Positions 1 to 7,908 of a DNA stretch of 64,000 nt are shown here, one piece after another. The notes under the pieces were generated by a model. It did not search any database. It worked only from the letters and a program-made list of their open reading frames with translations, and was not told the DNA's origin. The first letter of the stretch is position 1, and the number at the start of each line of letters is the position of its first letter. The translations under genes were made by a program, and so were the position numbers. Source of the DNA: Marinifilum flexuosum (GTDB lineage Bacteria; Bacteroidota; Bacteroidia; Bacteroidales; Marinifilaceae); assembly GCF_003610555.1 (NCBI RefSeq), contig NZ_RAPQ01000008.1, positions 2,368,620 through 2,432,619 on the forward strand. The letters are read 5' to 3'.

Positions 1-1912
1 TCAAGCCCAAGCCATTTCCTTTTTCTCCGCGCGTTCCACTACTTGTAGTATCCAACTCAAAAATGTGGGAAATTGCTTCATCGGATATTCCAACACCACT
101 GTCTTCTATATAAATCTCGGTGTGATCTTCTTTCATTTCTGCCCCAAGTACAATTAAGCCACCTTCGGGCGTAAATTTTAAGGCATTGTTTAAAAGGTTA
201 CGTACTACGGTTTCCAACATTGGTCGGTCGGCATATACAAAAAGATTTTGCGATAGTGATAATTCCAACAAAATGTTTTTTTGTTGAGCACCAGTTTTAT
301 AGATTTCCAAAATGCCAGACAAAAGTTTCTTGACAGGGATAACTACAGGTGTAAAAGGCAATTTGCCAGATTGATTCAATGACCAAGACAAAAGGTTATC
401 GGTGAGGTTAAGAACTCTTGTTACGCATTCGTTCAAATCTTGGCTGGTTTCATCTAATTCGTGATATCTTCCTTGCCTCAAAAGAATTTGTATTAAATGG
501 GATATGCCCGATACCGAAGCCAAAGGGGAACGCAAATCATGAGAGATGATTTGGAACAGTTTATTTTTGGTTTGGTTCGACACTTTTAATTCTTTGTTCC
601 TGCAATCAAGAAGTTCTTTCGACCACTCAATTCGTGATTTTTGTAGGCTAAGTAATCTTGTTAGTTTTTTGTTACTGTAATACGAATAGACTATAAATCC
701 GGCATAAGCTGCAATTAGTATCAATATAACAACTAGGCCATTACGTTGCATAGCCTTATTATTGTTCTCTTTCTTTAGCAAAGCAATTTGCGCTTCTTTC
801 TTTTCTGCTTCGTATTTGGCCTGAATCTCGGTTACCTGTTTTAAACTCTCTTTGTTAATCAAACTATCTTTAAGCTGATCGTATATTTCCCAATAACGCA
901 GGGCGCTATCCGCCTGGTGTTGATGGGTTAGGATATGAAATATTCTGGATGCACTATTTTTTTGATAATCAATATGTCCAATTTCTTTTCCTAATTCATA
1001 AGCTCTTTTGCTATAGTTTAATGCATCATCTAAATTTCCCATTACATAATGGGCTTGAGATAGTCCATTTAAAGAGGTGATGATTAAATTCTTGTTCCCT
1101 ATTTTTTCCTTTAATTGTAAACTCTGTTTTTGGTAATCGATAGCCATGGCGTATTGCTTCATTTCCAGAAAACATGCACCAATGTTGTGATAGGTTTGCG
1201 CCAGACGATATTTGTTGGGTTTTGCTTTAAGTACATCTAAGTTTTTCTTGTGGTAGTTTAAGGCTTCCTGAAATTTATTTTGGATGGAATAGATATTGGC
1301 GATATTTGTATTTGAATGGTAAAGAGTAGAAGTTATATTATTTCTTGAACTTACGTCAATAGATTTTATATAATAATTTAATGCATTTTTATAATCTTTT
1401 AAGTTTTTATATACAAGGCCCAAATTGTTATAAACGCTTGCGAGCATCTTCATTTGTTTCTCATTATTAAAATAATGAATACATTTAAAATAATCTATTA
1501 AGGCCAAATCATATTTTTCAAGATTATTGTAAATATTTCCTCTGTTAAACAGAGCTTTATTAATACCAGCAGAATCTTTACTTGTTTTATAATGATCTAG
1601 TGCCTCTGTGTAATATTTTAAAACTTTCTTATTGTTTCCTCTTCTTTTATGAACTAATCCAATTCTTATTAAGGCATCTCCGGCACCAGAATGGTTATTA
1701 ACTTGATTCGCAAGTTCAAGACATTTTTCTGAATAAAACAATGCTTCATTAAGGTGTTTTCTGTAGTTTTTTCCGGTCCAATCGTTTAAGAATTTGATCT
1801 GTTCATGAACATCTTGTATGGAATCCAATTGTCTATCTACAAACGAATTGTTTTGACCAAATGATTGTATGGTGAATGCAAGTATGAATGTAAAAAGAAG
1901 TAGTTTTTGCAT
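1..1912 (-). CDS. TPR-repeat sensor histidine kinase, 3' end outside the window
   Basis: Reads without interruption from ATG at 1912 to the window edge, about 637 codons; the stop lies outside. In order: a Sec signal peptide (residues 1-20), several tetratricopeptide repeats (about 40-340), a short coiled coil, one membrane segment (about 391-412), a HisKA domain with the phospho-acceptor motif ISHDLRSPL (about 455), then a HATPase domain with N-box NLLNNALKF, G1 box DSGVGIS and the beginning of the G2 box GNGLGLG. This is the Bacteroidota architecture of a periplasmic TPR sensor joined to a cytoplasmic kinase. No response regulator is fused in the visible part, so the partner must be to the left or elsewhere. 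It lies directly downstream of four small peptide genes on the same strand, separated by a terminator-like hairpin, so co-regulation is possible but not shown. Confidence 0.93.
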   Translation of the reverse strand, partial: MQKLLLFTFILAFTIQSFGQNNSFVDRQLDSIQDVHEQIKFLNDWTGKNYRKHLNEALFYSEKCLELANQVNNHSGAGDALIRIGLVHKRRGNNKKVLKYYTEALDHYKTSKDSAGINKALFNRGNIYNNLEKYDLALIDYFKCIHYFNNEKQMKMLASVYNNLGLVYKNLKDYKNALNYYIKSIDVSSRNNITSTLYHSNTNIANIYSIQNKFQEALNYHKKNLDVLKAKPNKYRLAQTYHNIGACFLEMKQYAMAIDYQKQSLQLKEKIGNKNLIITSLNGLSQAHYVMGNLDDALNYSKRAYELGKEIGHIDYQKNSASRIFHILTHQHQADSALRYWEIYDQLKDSLINKESLKQVTEIQAKYEAEKKEAQIALLKKENNNKAMQRNGLVVILILIAAYAGFIVYSYYSNKKLTRLLSLQKSRIEWSKELLDCRNKELKVSNQTKNKLFQIISHDLRSPLASVSGISHLIQILLRQGRYHELDETSQDLNECVTRVLNLTDNLLSWSLNQSGKLPFTPVVIPVKKLLSGILEIYKTGAQQKNILLELSLSQNLFVYADRPMLETVVRNLLNNALKFTPEGGLIVLGAEMKEDHTEIYIEDSGVGISDEAISHIFELDTTSSGTRGEKGNGLGL

Positions 1913-1986
1913 AGTATTAAAATGATTAGCAAAAACTAAGATATGAAAAACTGTAATTATATCAGCAAAAAGAAATGAAAATAAAA

Positions 1987-2015
1987 ATGGACATTAGTTT
2001 ATTCCTAATGTCCAT
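1987..2015 (-). terminator. terminator hairpin after peptide gene 1
   Basis: Arms atggacattag and ctaatgtccat are perfectly complementary around a 7-nt loop. The minus-strand transcript then runs into a T-rich stretch. It separates peptide gene 1 from the histidine kinase gene. Confidence 0.7.
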
Positions 2016-2043
2016 AAATTTTTACAAGTAAGATTTCTAATTG

Positions 2044-2163
2044 TTAAGGAACTTCTCCTATAGCATCATCATAATCCACATCCGTTCTGTTGTCTTCTTC
2101 AGGATTACCACCGAATACTTTGTTTAGTTCTTCATTGGTCAATTGTTCTTCGAAAAAATTCAT
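2044..2163 (-). CDS. double-glycine leader peptide, copy 1 (39 aa)
   Basis: A 39-residue ORF. The leader ends LTNEELNKVFGG at residue 19, the classic double-glycine processing motif recognised by C39-type peptidase ABC exporters. The core is NPEEDNRTDVDYDDA followed by IGEVP. The core is very acidic, has no Cys, and is only 20 residues. Two paralogues with the same leader follow upstream, and the identical 15-residue core sits at the end of a fourth, different protein. The family resembles the GG-leader 'natural product precursor' peptides of Bacteroidales, but no exporter, peptidase or modifying enzyme is visible nearby. Function unknown: a secreted signal, a RiPP precursor or a bacteriocin-like peptide are all possible. 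Conservation of frame in three copies makes it a real gene. Confidence 0.85.
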   Translation of the reverse strand: MNFFEEQLTNEELNKVFGGNPEEDNRTDVDYDDAIGEVP

Positions 2164-2167
2164 AAAA

Positions 2168-2235
2168 TTTTAATTTTAATTAAATAAAGCCTAAATATAT
2201 ATATATATATAGCAGTGCTTTACAAAATTTAACCA
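2168..2235 (-). promoter_or_regulatory. candidate promoter of peptide gene 1 with (TA)n tract
   Basis: Read on the minus strand: a TTTTG box, then TAAAGCACTGC, an alternating TA tract and TATATTTA, which fits the Bacteroidota -33 (TTTG) / -7 (TAnnTTTG) pattern. The alternating tract is (AT)8 here against (AT)5 in the other two copies, so the spacer is about 23 nt by my count against 17 nt. Confidence 0.5.
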
Positions 2236-2259
2236 ACTTTTGGAGGAGTATAAATAAAA

Positions 2260-2285
2260 ACGGACATTGATTAGTCAATGTCCGT
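2260..2285 (-). terminator. terminator hairpin after peptide gene 2
   Basis: Perfect arms acggacattga / tcaatgtccgt around a ttag loop. The same hairpin is repeated after peptide gene 3 at 2519-2544, so each peptide gene appears to be its own transcription unit. Confidence 0.65.
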
Positions 2286-2308
2286 TCTATTTTTAATGAA
2301 AAAATTAC

Positions 2309-2428
2309 TTAAAGAATTTCTTCTTCAGCATCATCATAATCCACATCCGTTCTGTTGTCTTCTTCAGGATTACCGCCGAATACTTTGTTTAGTTCTTCAT
2401 TGGTCAACTGTTCTTCGAAAAAATTCAT
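2309..2428 (-). CDS. double-glycine leader peptide, copy 2 (39 aa)
   Basis: A 39-residue peptide with a leader identical to copy 1 (residues 1-19, ending KVFGG) and the same core NPEEDNRTDVDYDDA, but ending EEEIL instead of IGEVP. The C-terminal tail and about 118 bp of downstream DNA match copy 3, whereas the leader and core match copy 1. This points to tandem duplication with a period near 262-265 bp followed by exchange between copies. It has its own TA-rich promoter (2433-2495) and hairpin terminator. Confidence 0.85.
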   Translation of the reverse strand: MNFFEEQLTNEELNKVFGGNPEEDNRTDVDYDDAEEEIL

Positions 2429-2432
2429 AAAA

Positions 2433-2495
2433 TTTTAATTTTAATTAAACAAAGCCTAAATATATATATAGCAGTGCTTTACAAAATTTAACCAA
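2433..2495 (-). promoter_or_regulatory. candidate promoter of peptide gene 2
   Basis: Same layout as in copy 1: TTTTG box, TAAAGCACTGC, TA tract, TATATTTA. Here the tract is (AT)5, leaving about 17 nt between the TTG and TATATTTA boxes. Confidence 0.5.
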
Positions 2496-2518
2496 CTTTT
2501 GGAGGAGTATAAATAAAA

Positions 2519-2544
2519 ACGGACATTGATTAGTCAATGTCCGT
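2519..2544 (-). terminator. terminator hairpin after peptide gene 3
   Basis: Identical in sequence to the hairpin at 2260-2285 (arms acggacattga / tcaatgtccgt), part of the duplicated unit. Confidence 0.65.
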
Positions 2545-2567
2545 TCTATTTTTAATGAAAAAATTAC

Positions 2568-2690
2568 TTAAAGAATTTCTTCTTCAGCATCATCATAGTC
2601 CAAATTTGTACTATTGTCTTCTTCAGGATCTAATCCGCCTAATACTTTGTTTAGTTCTTCATTGGTCAATTGTTCTTCGTAAAAATTCAT
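2568..2690 (-). CDS. double-glycine leader peptide, copy 3 (40 aa, divergent core)
   Basis: A 40-residue peptide with leader MNFYEEQLTNEELNKVLGG and core LDPEEDNSTNLDYDDAEEEIL. The leader is nearly identical to copies 1 and 2, while the core is diverged (RTDVDY to STNLDY, one residue inserted after GG). The constant positions PEEDN, LDYDDA or VDYDDA and the single Thr indicate selection on the core. The upstream region has the same TTG box and a TA tract, but lacks the TTTA end of the -7 box, so it may be expressed differently. Confidence 0.83.
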   Translation of the reverse strand: MNFYEEQLTNEELNKVLGGLDPEEDNSTNLDYDDAEEEIL

Positions 2691-2869
2691 AAAATTTCAA
2701 TTTTAATTAAGCAAAGCCTATATATATATAGCAGTGTTTTACAAAATTGAATAAGCTTGTATGTATAAATGTTATAACAATAATCGAATAAAACTGTATT
2801 ATAAATCTGCTTAATTCACTGTCAATTTAATACTAAAAAAAAATTAGATTGTATACAGATTAAAAAAAA

Positions 2870-2900
2870 AGGGCTGTTTCAACTAATTTGAAACAACCCT
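2870..2900 (-). terminator. terminator hairpin after the 114-aa core-bearing protein
   Basis: Arms agggctgtttcaa / ttgaaacaaccct with one G-U type mismatch. The minus transcript then runs into a long T tract (complement of the A run at 2861-2869). Confidence 0.75.
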
Positions 2901-2929
2901 AAAAGTTCTTATGAAGAAAACATCAAATG

Positions 2930-3274
2930 TTATGGGACATCAACTTGAGCATCATCATAATCCACATCGGTTCTGTTGTCTTCTTCAGGATTGGCCATCA
3001 ATGCGGTATCTACCATTACCATGCTAACGGTTTTAACTTCATCGGTTGGGCCTTGTTCCAATGGCACTGAGAATTCAGCGATTTCGGTTCCAACACCACC
3101 ATTAGAAGTAATGGTTGCCGTAACTGCCCAAAGCTTTTGGCCATCTTTTTCAATTTCTCCTTGGCTAAGCGTATTTAAAGCATAGCCTTTTGGTACCGAT
3201 ACGACCGAATTTAGTGTGTAAACTCCATTTGATGCAGACTTGATCAAATTCACATAGGGTTTTAGTAATTTCAT
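2930..3274 (-). CDS. 114-aa protein ending in the same acidic core as the GG peptides
   Basis: The N-terminal 94 residues (MKLLKPYVNLIKSAS...) match no family I recognise and look like a small soluble, beta-rich domain with no signal peptide. The C-terminus is NPEEDNRTDVDYDDA followed by QVDVP, so the 15-residue core is identical in protein and 44 of 45 bases identical in DNA to peptide copy 1. The double-glycine is replaced by LMA directly before the core. This looks like a core module transplanted onto another carrier, which could be an alternative leader, an immunity or decoy protein, or a scaffold. It is the first gene of the peptide cluster on this strand and ends with its own terminator. 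Confidence 0.85.
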   Translation of the reverse strand: MKLLKPYVNLIKSASNGVYTLNSVVSVPKGYALNTLSQGEIEKDGQKLWAVTATITSNGGVGTEIAEFSVPLEQGPTDEVKTVSMVMVDTALMANPEEDNRTDVDYDDAQVDVP

Positions 3275-3404
3275 ATGGCAATTATTTTAATTGTACAATA
3301 AATCAATTTTGAAATTAGCAAAAAAGTACCAATCAACCAATAAATTTCATACATAAATTTATTTCATGATAATGATTTTTTTGAAGCTCAATATTCTAGC
3401 TAAC

Positions 3405-4394
3405 CTAACTTTTTAAGATTTCTTCTATTTCTTTCAATTCGAAAATTTCAAAGTGTAGGTTGTTTACACTATCGATATTCTGATCGAGTTGAGCAACCGA
3501 ACTAGCTCCAATCAGAACAGAGCTTACACGTTCATCTTTCAATAGCCATGCAATGGCCATTTGTGCCAGACTTTGACCTCTTCTTTCTGCCATTTGGTTT
3601 AAGGCTTTTACCTTATCAATTGCCTTATCGGTAATCTGCTCTTTTTGTAAGAATCCGTGAGATTTGGCTGCTCGTGAGTTTTCCGGAATTCCTTTTATGT
3701 ATTTGTTGGTGAGCAAGCCTTGTGCAAGAGGCGAGAAGACGATTGAACCAATTCCATCTTTTTCGATCTGATCCAGCAAGCCATCTTCCACCCAACGATC
3801 GAACATCGAATACCTTGGTTGATGAATCAGGCATGGTGTTCCCAATTCACGCAAAATTCTCGCTGCTTCGCGGGTTTGATCAGGAGAATAGGATGAAATT
3901 CCTGCGTATAATGCTTTGCCCTGGCGTACCACATGATCCAAAGCCATCATGGTCTCCTCAAGTGGCGTATTGGGATCTGGTCGGTGCGAGTAGAAGATAT
4001 CCACATAATCCAAACCCATTCGCTTTAAACTTTGATCGAGACTTGCAATTAAATATTTTCGCGATCCCCATTCACCATAAGGTCCTGGCCACATGTGATA
4101 ACCAGCCTTGGTAGAAATGATCATCTCATCGCGGTAATGATTCATGTGTTCACGAAGAATCTTACCAAAGTTTTCTTCTGCCGAACCAGGAGGTGGTCCG
4201 TAATTGTTTGCCAAATCGAAATGAGTAATTCCTCTATCGAATGCTCTGAATAGTATTTGTTTGAAATTATCGTATAAATCGACATGTCCGAAATTGTGCC
4301 ATAATCCTAATGAAATGGCTGGCAGCAATAATCCACTTCTTCCACATCTTCGGTAAGGCATATTTTCATACCTATCTTCACTTGCTTTGTGCAT
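3405..4394 (-). CDS. gpr: aldo/keto reductase, YghZ/L-glyceraldehyde 3-phosphate reductase type
   Basis: Member of the AKR14 / Kv-beta-like branch of aldo-keto reductases: NADPH-dependent reduction of L-glyceraldehyde 3-phosphate or methylglyoxal-like aldehydes. Visible signatures are CGRSGLLLPAISLGLWHNFG at the N-terminus, HFDLANNYGPPPGSAEENFG, the catalytic Tyr/Lys region (STKAGYHMWPGPYGEWGS), and the C-terminal NADP-binding SSVLIGASSVAQLDQN. About 329 aa from the chosen start. The frame stays open to 4487, but the extra 31 codons are encoded by the short tandem repeats at 4437-4527 and precede the family's normal N-terminus, so ATG 4394 (MHKASEDRYENMPYRRCG) is preferred. It is downstream of the phoR-like kinase on the same strand. 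Confidence 0.93.
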   Translation of the reverse strand: MHKASEDRYENMPYRRCGRSGLLLPAISLGLWHNFGHVDLYDNFKQILFRAFDRGITHFDLANNYGPPPGSAEENFGKILREHMNHYRDEMIISTKAGYHMWPGPYGEWGSRKYLIASLDQSLKRMGLDYVDIFYSHRPDPNTPLEETMMALDHVVRQGKALYAGISSYSPDQTREAARILRELGTPCLIHQPRYSMFDRWVEDGLLDQIEKDGIGSIVFSPLAQGLLTNKYIKGIPENSRAAKSHGFLQKEQITDKAIDKVKALNQMAERRGQSLAQMAIAWLLKDERVSSVLIGASSVAQLDQNIDSVNNLHFEIFELKEIEEILKS

Positions 4395-4436
4395 TTTTTT
4401 GTAGTTTGATGAAGCTTGAAGATAAGGATAAAGTCT

Positions 4437-4527
4437 AATAGTACAACAGTTAAACTGTCTAAAAGTAGAACAGTCGAACCGTCCCATAGTCGAACTGTCG
4501 AACTGTTGGACTGTTGAACAGTTTGAC
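4437..4527. repeat. degenerate short tandem repeat between gpr and the kinase gene
   Basis: About nine imperfect units of 9-10 bp based on gaacagtc / cgaactgt (for example gtcgaactgtcgaactgtt). It separates the phosphate-operon kinase from gpr and creates a false N-terminal extension of gpr. Confidence 0.65.
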
Positions 4528-4528
4528 T

Positions 4529-6325
4529 TTAAGATAACTGTTTCTTCAAAGAGAAGAAAAACTCTGTACCACCTTCTTTTCTTGCTTTAACAAAAATGCG
4601 TCCCTTGTGAAAGCCTACAGCATTTTTAACAATGGATAAGCCCAGTCCGGTGCCGCCCATTTTTCTTGATCTTCCGTTATCGGCACGGTAGAAACGTTCA
4701 AAAATTCTTGGCAAATGATCCTCCGAAATGCCAATTCCATTGTCATGATAGGAGAAGTAATGGTAGTTGTTATCCTCAAAGTAATTTTCTACCACGATGC
4801 TTGCTCCTTCGCCAGCATATTTAATTGAGTTATCGATCAGGTTTCTAAAAACAGAATCCAACAATTCAGAATTGCCTTTGATGTTTAAATCTTCAGGTAT
4901 ATGAAGCTGGATGTCCATTTTAGCATGTTCCAATTTTAACTCAAAATCATCCAACATTTCATTCAACAGCTTGCCAATACTAACATCACCAATAGTAAAC
5001 AGTTGTTGAGTTTCTTCCATTTTGGTAAGCACCGAAATGTCCTGAATTAAATTCGATAAGCGGTTGATTTGCACGCAGGATCGTTCAATGAACAGAATCT
5101 TTTTATCCTCGGGCATATCCGGATTGTCCTTAATGGTTTCTAAAAAACCAGAAACAGCAGTAACAGGAGTTTTAAGCTCATGCGCAATGTTCAGCGTCAT
5201 TTCTTGCTTTATGGTTTTCTCGTTTTCCGATTTGGTAATATCGTTAATCGAGATTTCGAAATTGCAATCGGGGAAAACCACAACCTGGTATAAAAACATT
5301 TTATGGCCCACGGTAACTACATTTTTCGAGCTAATGATATCAACATTAGGGATGTAGTTTTTCTCCAGTTTTTTAATGTTTGATTTAATAAAATCATTAA
5401 TCTCTTTCAGTTCGGGCAACTCGAATATTTCCTCGTAGTTATGCGTTGAAATGTTGGACAGGTAATTGATATAATCGATAAAATGACTGTTCCACAAAAT
5501 TAAGTTCCTGTCTTTATCAAAAATCGCTACACCTTCCTGAGCAATCTGAAGGTGCATAATTAGCTTTTCCTTTTCTTTTACCAGGTCTTCCTTGGTTTTG
5601 CTCAACTTGTTGTAAATCTTTACAATTTGATGGCTAATTTCTCCTAATTCTGTTTTTCCAAAATTCTCATGTGGATCAATAGGTCGGTTTTTGGCAGCAT
5701 TAATGGCAAATTTGCGAAGCTTGGCAATGGAGTTACCAAAATGCTCTGTTGCATAAAGCAAGAACAGAATGGTTACGCCAAATAATGCGATTAGGAAATA
5801 GAAAAACAGCTTGTTGGCCTTTAAAAAAGAGACTACACTTTCGTTGTAGGGTAGTGCAGCCCTTACAAAGTGGGTGTAGTAATGCTTTGAATAATAATAA
5901 TAGGTTTGTCCTGTTGATCCTGATAATCGGATGTTACTTCCTTTGTTCGCATGAATCGACTTTTGAACTTCAGGTCGATTGCTGTGATCGTCAAGTCGAT
6001 CTATATTGTCAATATCAGAATCATAAACAACATTACCATCTCGCAAAATAACGGTCAATCGTATATTGTGGTCTGGCATCAAGCTTCTTAATGAATCAAT
6101 CTCAAAAAATTCCTTTTTGGGAATTAAGTCTTTCTGTCTGATTAACTCTTGAACCTGTTCGGTGTAAATATTCAGCGCATACTCTAACTTTTCTCTTCGG
6201 TAGGCAATCTCCTGGTTGTATTGGAAACCACCAATTAGCATTGAAAAAACCAATACAATCAAAAAGAAGTAAACAAATAAGCGCTTCTTGTATTTTGATC
6301 CGGAGTTAGGAAAGTTTGTTGTCAT
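4529..6325 (-). CDS. phoR: PhoR-like membrane sensor histidine kinase
   Basis: A 598-aa kinase with an N-terminal membrane segment (about 13-33), a periplasmic sensor region, a second membrane segment (about 170-192), a HAMP-like linker, a PAS-like region (about 255-360), HisKA with NIAHELKTPVTA (His near 382) and HATPase with N-box FRNLIDNSIKYA, G1 DNGIGIS and G2 GGTGLGLSIV. Overall layout and position at the end of the pst-phoU-regulator operon identify it as the phosphate-starvation kinase. It would phosphorylate the adjacent OmpR-family regulator, with signalling controlled by PstSCAB and PhoU. The gap to the regulator gene is 18 bp. Confidence 0.92.
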   Translation of the reverse strand: MTTNFPNSGSKYKKRLFVYFFLIVLVFSMLIGGFQYNQEIAYRREKLEYALNIYTEQVQELIRQKDLIPKKEFFEIDSLRSLMPDHNIRLTVILRDGNVVYDSDIDNIDRLDDHSNRPEVQKSIHANKGSNIRLSGSTGQTYYYYSKHYYTHFVRAALPYNESVVSFLKANKLFFYFLIALFGVTILFLLYATEHFGNSIAKLRKFAINAAKNRPIDPHENFGKTELGEISHQIVKIYNKLSKTKEDLVKEKEKLIMHLQIAQEGVAIFDKDRNLILWNSHFIDYINYLSNISTHNYEEIFELPELKEINDFIKSNIKKLEKNYIPNVDIISSKNVVTVGHKMFLYQVVVFPDCNFEISINDITKSENEKTIKQEMTLNIAHELKTPVTAVSGFLETIKDNPDMPEDKKILFIERSCVQINRLSNLIQDISVLTKMEETQQLFTIGDVSIGKLLNEMLDDFELKLEHAKMDIQLHIPEDLNIKGNSELLDSVFRNLIDNSIKYAGEGASIVVENYFEDNNYHYFSYHDNGIGISEDHLPRIFERFYRADNGRSRKMGGTGLGLSIVKNAVGFHKGRIFVKARKEGGTEFFFSLKKQLS

Positions 6326-6343
6326 GTGTAAAAACGAATTAAT

Positions 6344-7033
6344 CTATTTTAAACGAGGATCAAAATAATATCCATACCCCGATTTGGTTTTAATTAAATT
6401 GTGATATTCTCCAATTTTCTTTCTGATTCGTCGTACATTTACATCAACCGTTCGATCGCCTACAAAGGTGTCGCCCTCCCAAATTTTATTCATGATTTCA
6501 TCACGAGAGTAAATTCTTCCTGCATGGTTTAAAAGCAGGTGTAAAATTTCAAACTCCGTTTTGGTCAAACCTACATCAATATTGTTGATCGTAACTTGTT
6601 TCGATTCTGGAATCAATCTCAAATTTTCATATTCGAAACCAGATTCCTTTTTCGATTCAGAGAAAACACGTTTGCAAATTACATGAATTCGAGCAATAAC
6701 TTCCTTTACAGAAAAAGGTTTTGCAACATAATCATCAGCTCCTGCTTTAAATCCTAGCAGTTTGTCGGTTTCACTCCCTTTGGCAGTGATAAACAGTATG
6801 GGTTTATCCTCCAAATCGGGATTGCGACGAATAATTTTAGCCAATTCCAGACCTGAGATTTCTCCCATCATAATATCTAAGAGGAAGAAATCATATTTGC
6901 TCAAGTCCAATTGTAATGCCTGTTCCGATGAAAAAGCTATATCTGCTTTAAAACCTTCTTGTTCGAGATTGTATTGCAGGATTTCACACAAATCCTCTTC
7001 ATCATCGACTACTAATATCTTTAAATCCTTCAT
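6344..7033 (-). CDS. phoB: PhoB-like response regulator, OmpR family
   Basis: A 229-aa protein. The receiver domain (1-120) has acidic pair DDEED, phospho-acceptor Asp53 in LLDIMMG, Thr in FITAKGS and Lys in AKPFSV. The winged-helix trans_reg_C domain (about 130-227) contains LTKTEFEILHLLL and GDRTVDVNVRRIRKKIG. Its place between phoU and the kinase, downstream of pstSCAB, assigns it to phosphate control. It is a candidate to bind the direct repeats upstream of pstS. Confidence 0.93.
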   Translation of the reverse strand: MKDLKILVVDDEEDLCEILQYNLEQEGFKADIAFSSEQALQLDLSKYDFFLLDIMMGEISGLELAKIIRRNPDLEDKPILFITAKGSETDKLLGFKAGADDYVAKPFSVKEVIARIHVICKRVFSESKKESGFEYENLRLIPESKQVTINNIDVGLTKTEFEILHLLLNHAGRIYSRDEIMNKIWEGDTFVGDRTVDVNVRRIRKKIGEYHNLIKTKSGYGYYFDPRLK

Positions 7034-7161
7034 TTTTTGGAAATCTTTCTGAGTTTTTTGAGCTTATTTATTTTAGTAAAGTGTATAGTATTCAGATATT
7101 AAAAGTTCCCAGAGAGATTTTATGGTTTATTGCTTACTGATCACAGGTAATTGTTCACCGA

Positions 7162-7854
7162 TTAATCTTCATCAGAGATGTCTTTGTGACGCAAGTCGAT
7201 TCCTTGCTGATAATAGATGGAAGCTTCGGCAATATTGGTTGCATTGTCTGCAACTCTTTCAATACTGCTTAAGATATTTCCAAAGTTCAGTAAGTTGTAC
7301 ATGTCATTCTGGTCCACGCCTTCAGGAGTTTCCTTTCTTACCATTCTCTTCATTAAATCAGATCTCATTTCATCTACAAACTCATCATTTTTAATGGTCC
7401 AAATGGCATATTCCATATCATTGTCTTCGAATGATATTAATGCTTTACGTACCATTTTTTCACTTATCGATAGCATGTTTAGTAATGAATCGCGATGTTT
7501 TTCAGGAATAAATGGTGGTTCCATATGTTCGATGTATCGCAATACATTATTGAGTTGGTCTCCAATGCGCTCCATAAATCCAATCATCCTGAAGTAGGAG
7601 ACAAGCAAACGCAATTCACTTGCCATAGGCTGTTGTAATCCCATGGTTATAATGATATTATCACTCATTTTAATCTCCAGATTGTCCAGTTTATCTTCGT
7701 TGGATTTGAACTTTTCAATCCTTTTGGCATTGATGATATCAAGGCCATATGATACTACCTCATCCATAATTTCAAATTGTTCCTGAAGGATTAGCTTCAT
7801 TTTACTGAAATCGGAATGTAGCTTATCGAATTTTTTATCTTTTTTGATTGACAT
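7162..7854 (-). CDS. phoU: phosphate signalling protein PhoU
   Basis: A 230-aa all-helical protein of the PhoU family, with the two repeated three-helix bundles marked by ELRLLVSYFRMIGFMERIGDQ (about 82-102) and the second ERVADNATNIAEA (about 199-211), each carrying the acidic metal-binding E/DxxxD pattern. It negatively regulates the PhoR-PhoB pathway by linking the Pst transporter to the kinase. Gene order pstB-phoU-phoB-phoR supports this. Confidence 0.94.
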   Translation of the reverse strand: MSIKKDKKFDKLHSDFSKMKLILQEQFEIMDEVVSYGLDIINAKRIEKFKSNEDKLDNLEIKMSDNIIITMGLQQPMASELRLLVSYFRMIGFMERIGDQLNNVLRYIEHMEPPFIPEKHRDSLLNMLSISEKMVRKALISFEDNDMEYAIWTIKNDEFVDEMRSDLMKRMVRKETPEGVDQNDMYNLLNFGNILSSIERVADNATNIAEASIYYQQGIDLRHKDISDED

Positions 7855-7908
7855 TTTAAATTAATTACGAATTAATAATTAGGAATTACGAGTCATGTAA
7901 ATGATGGA

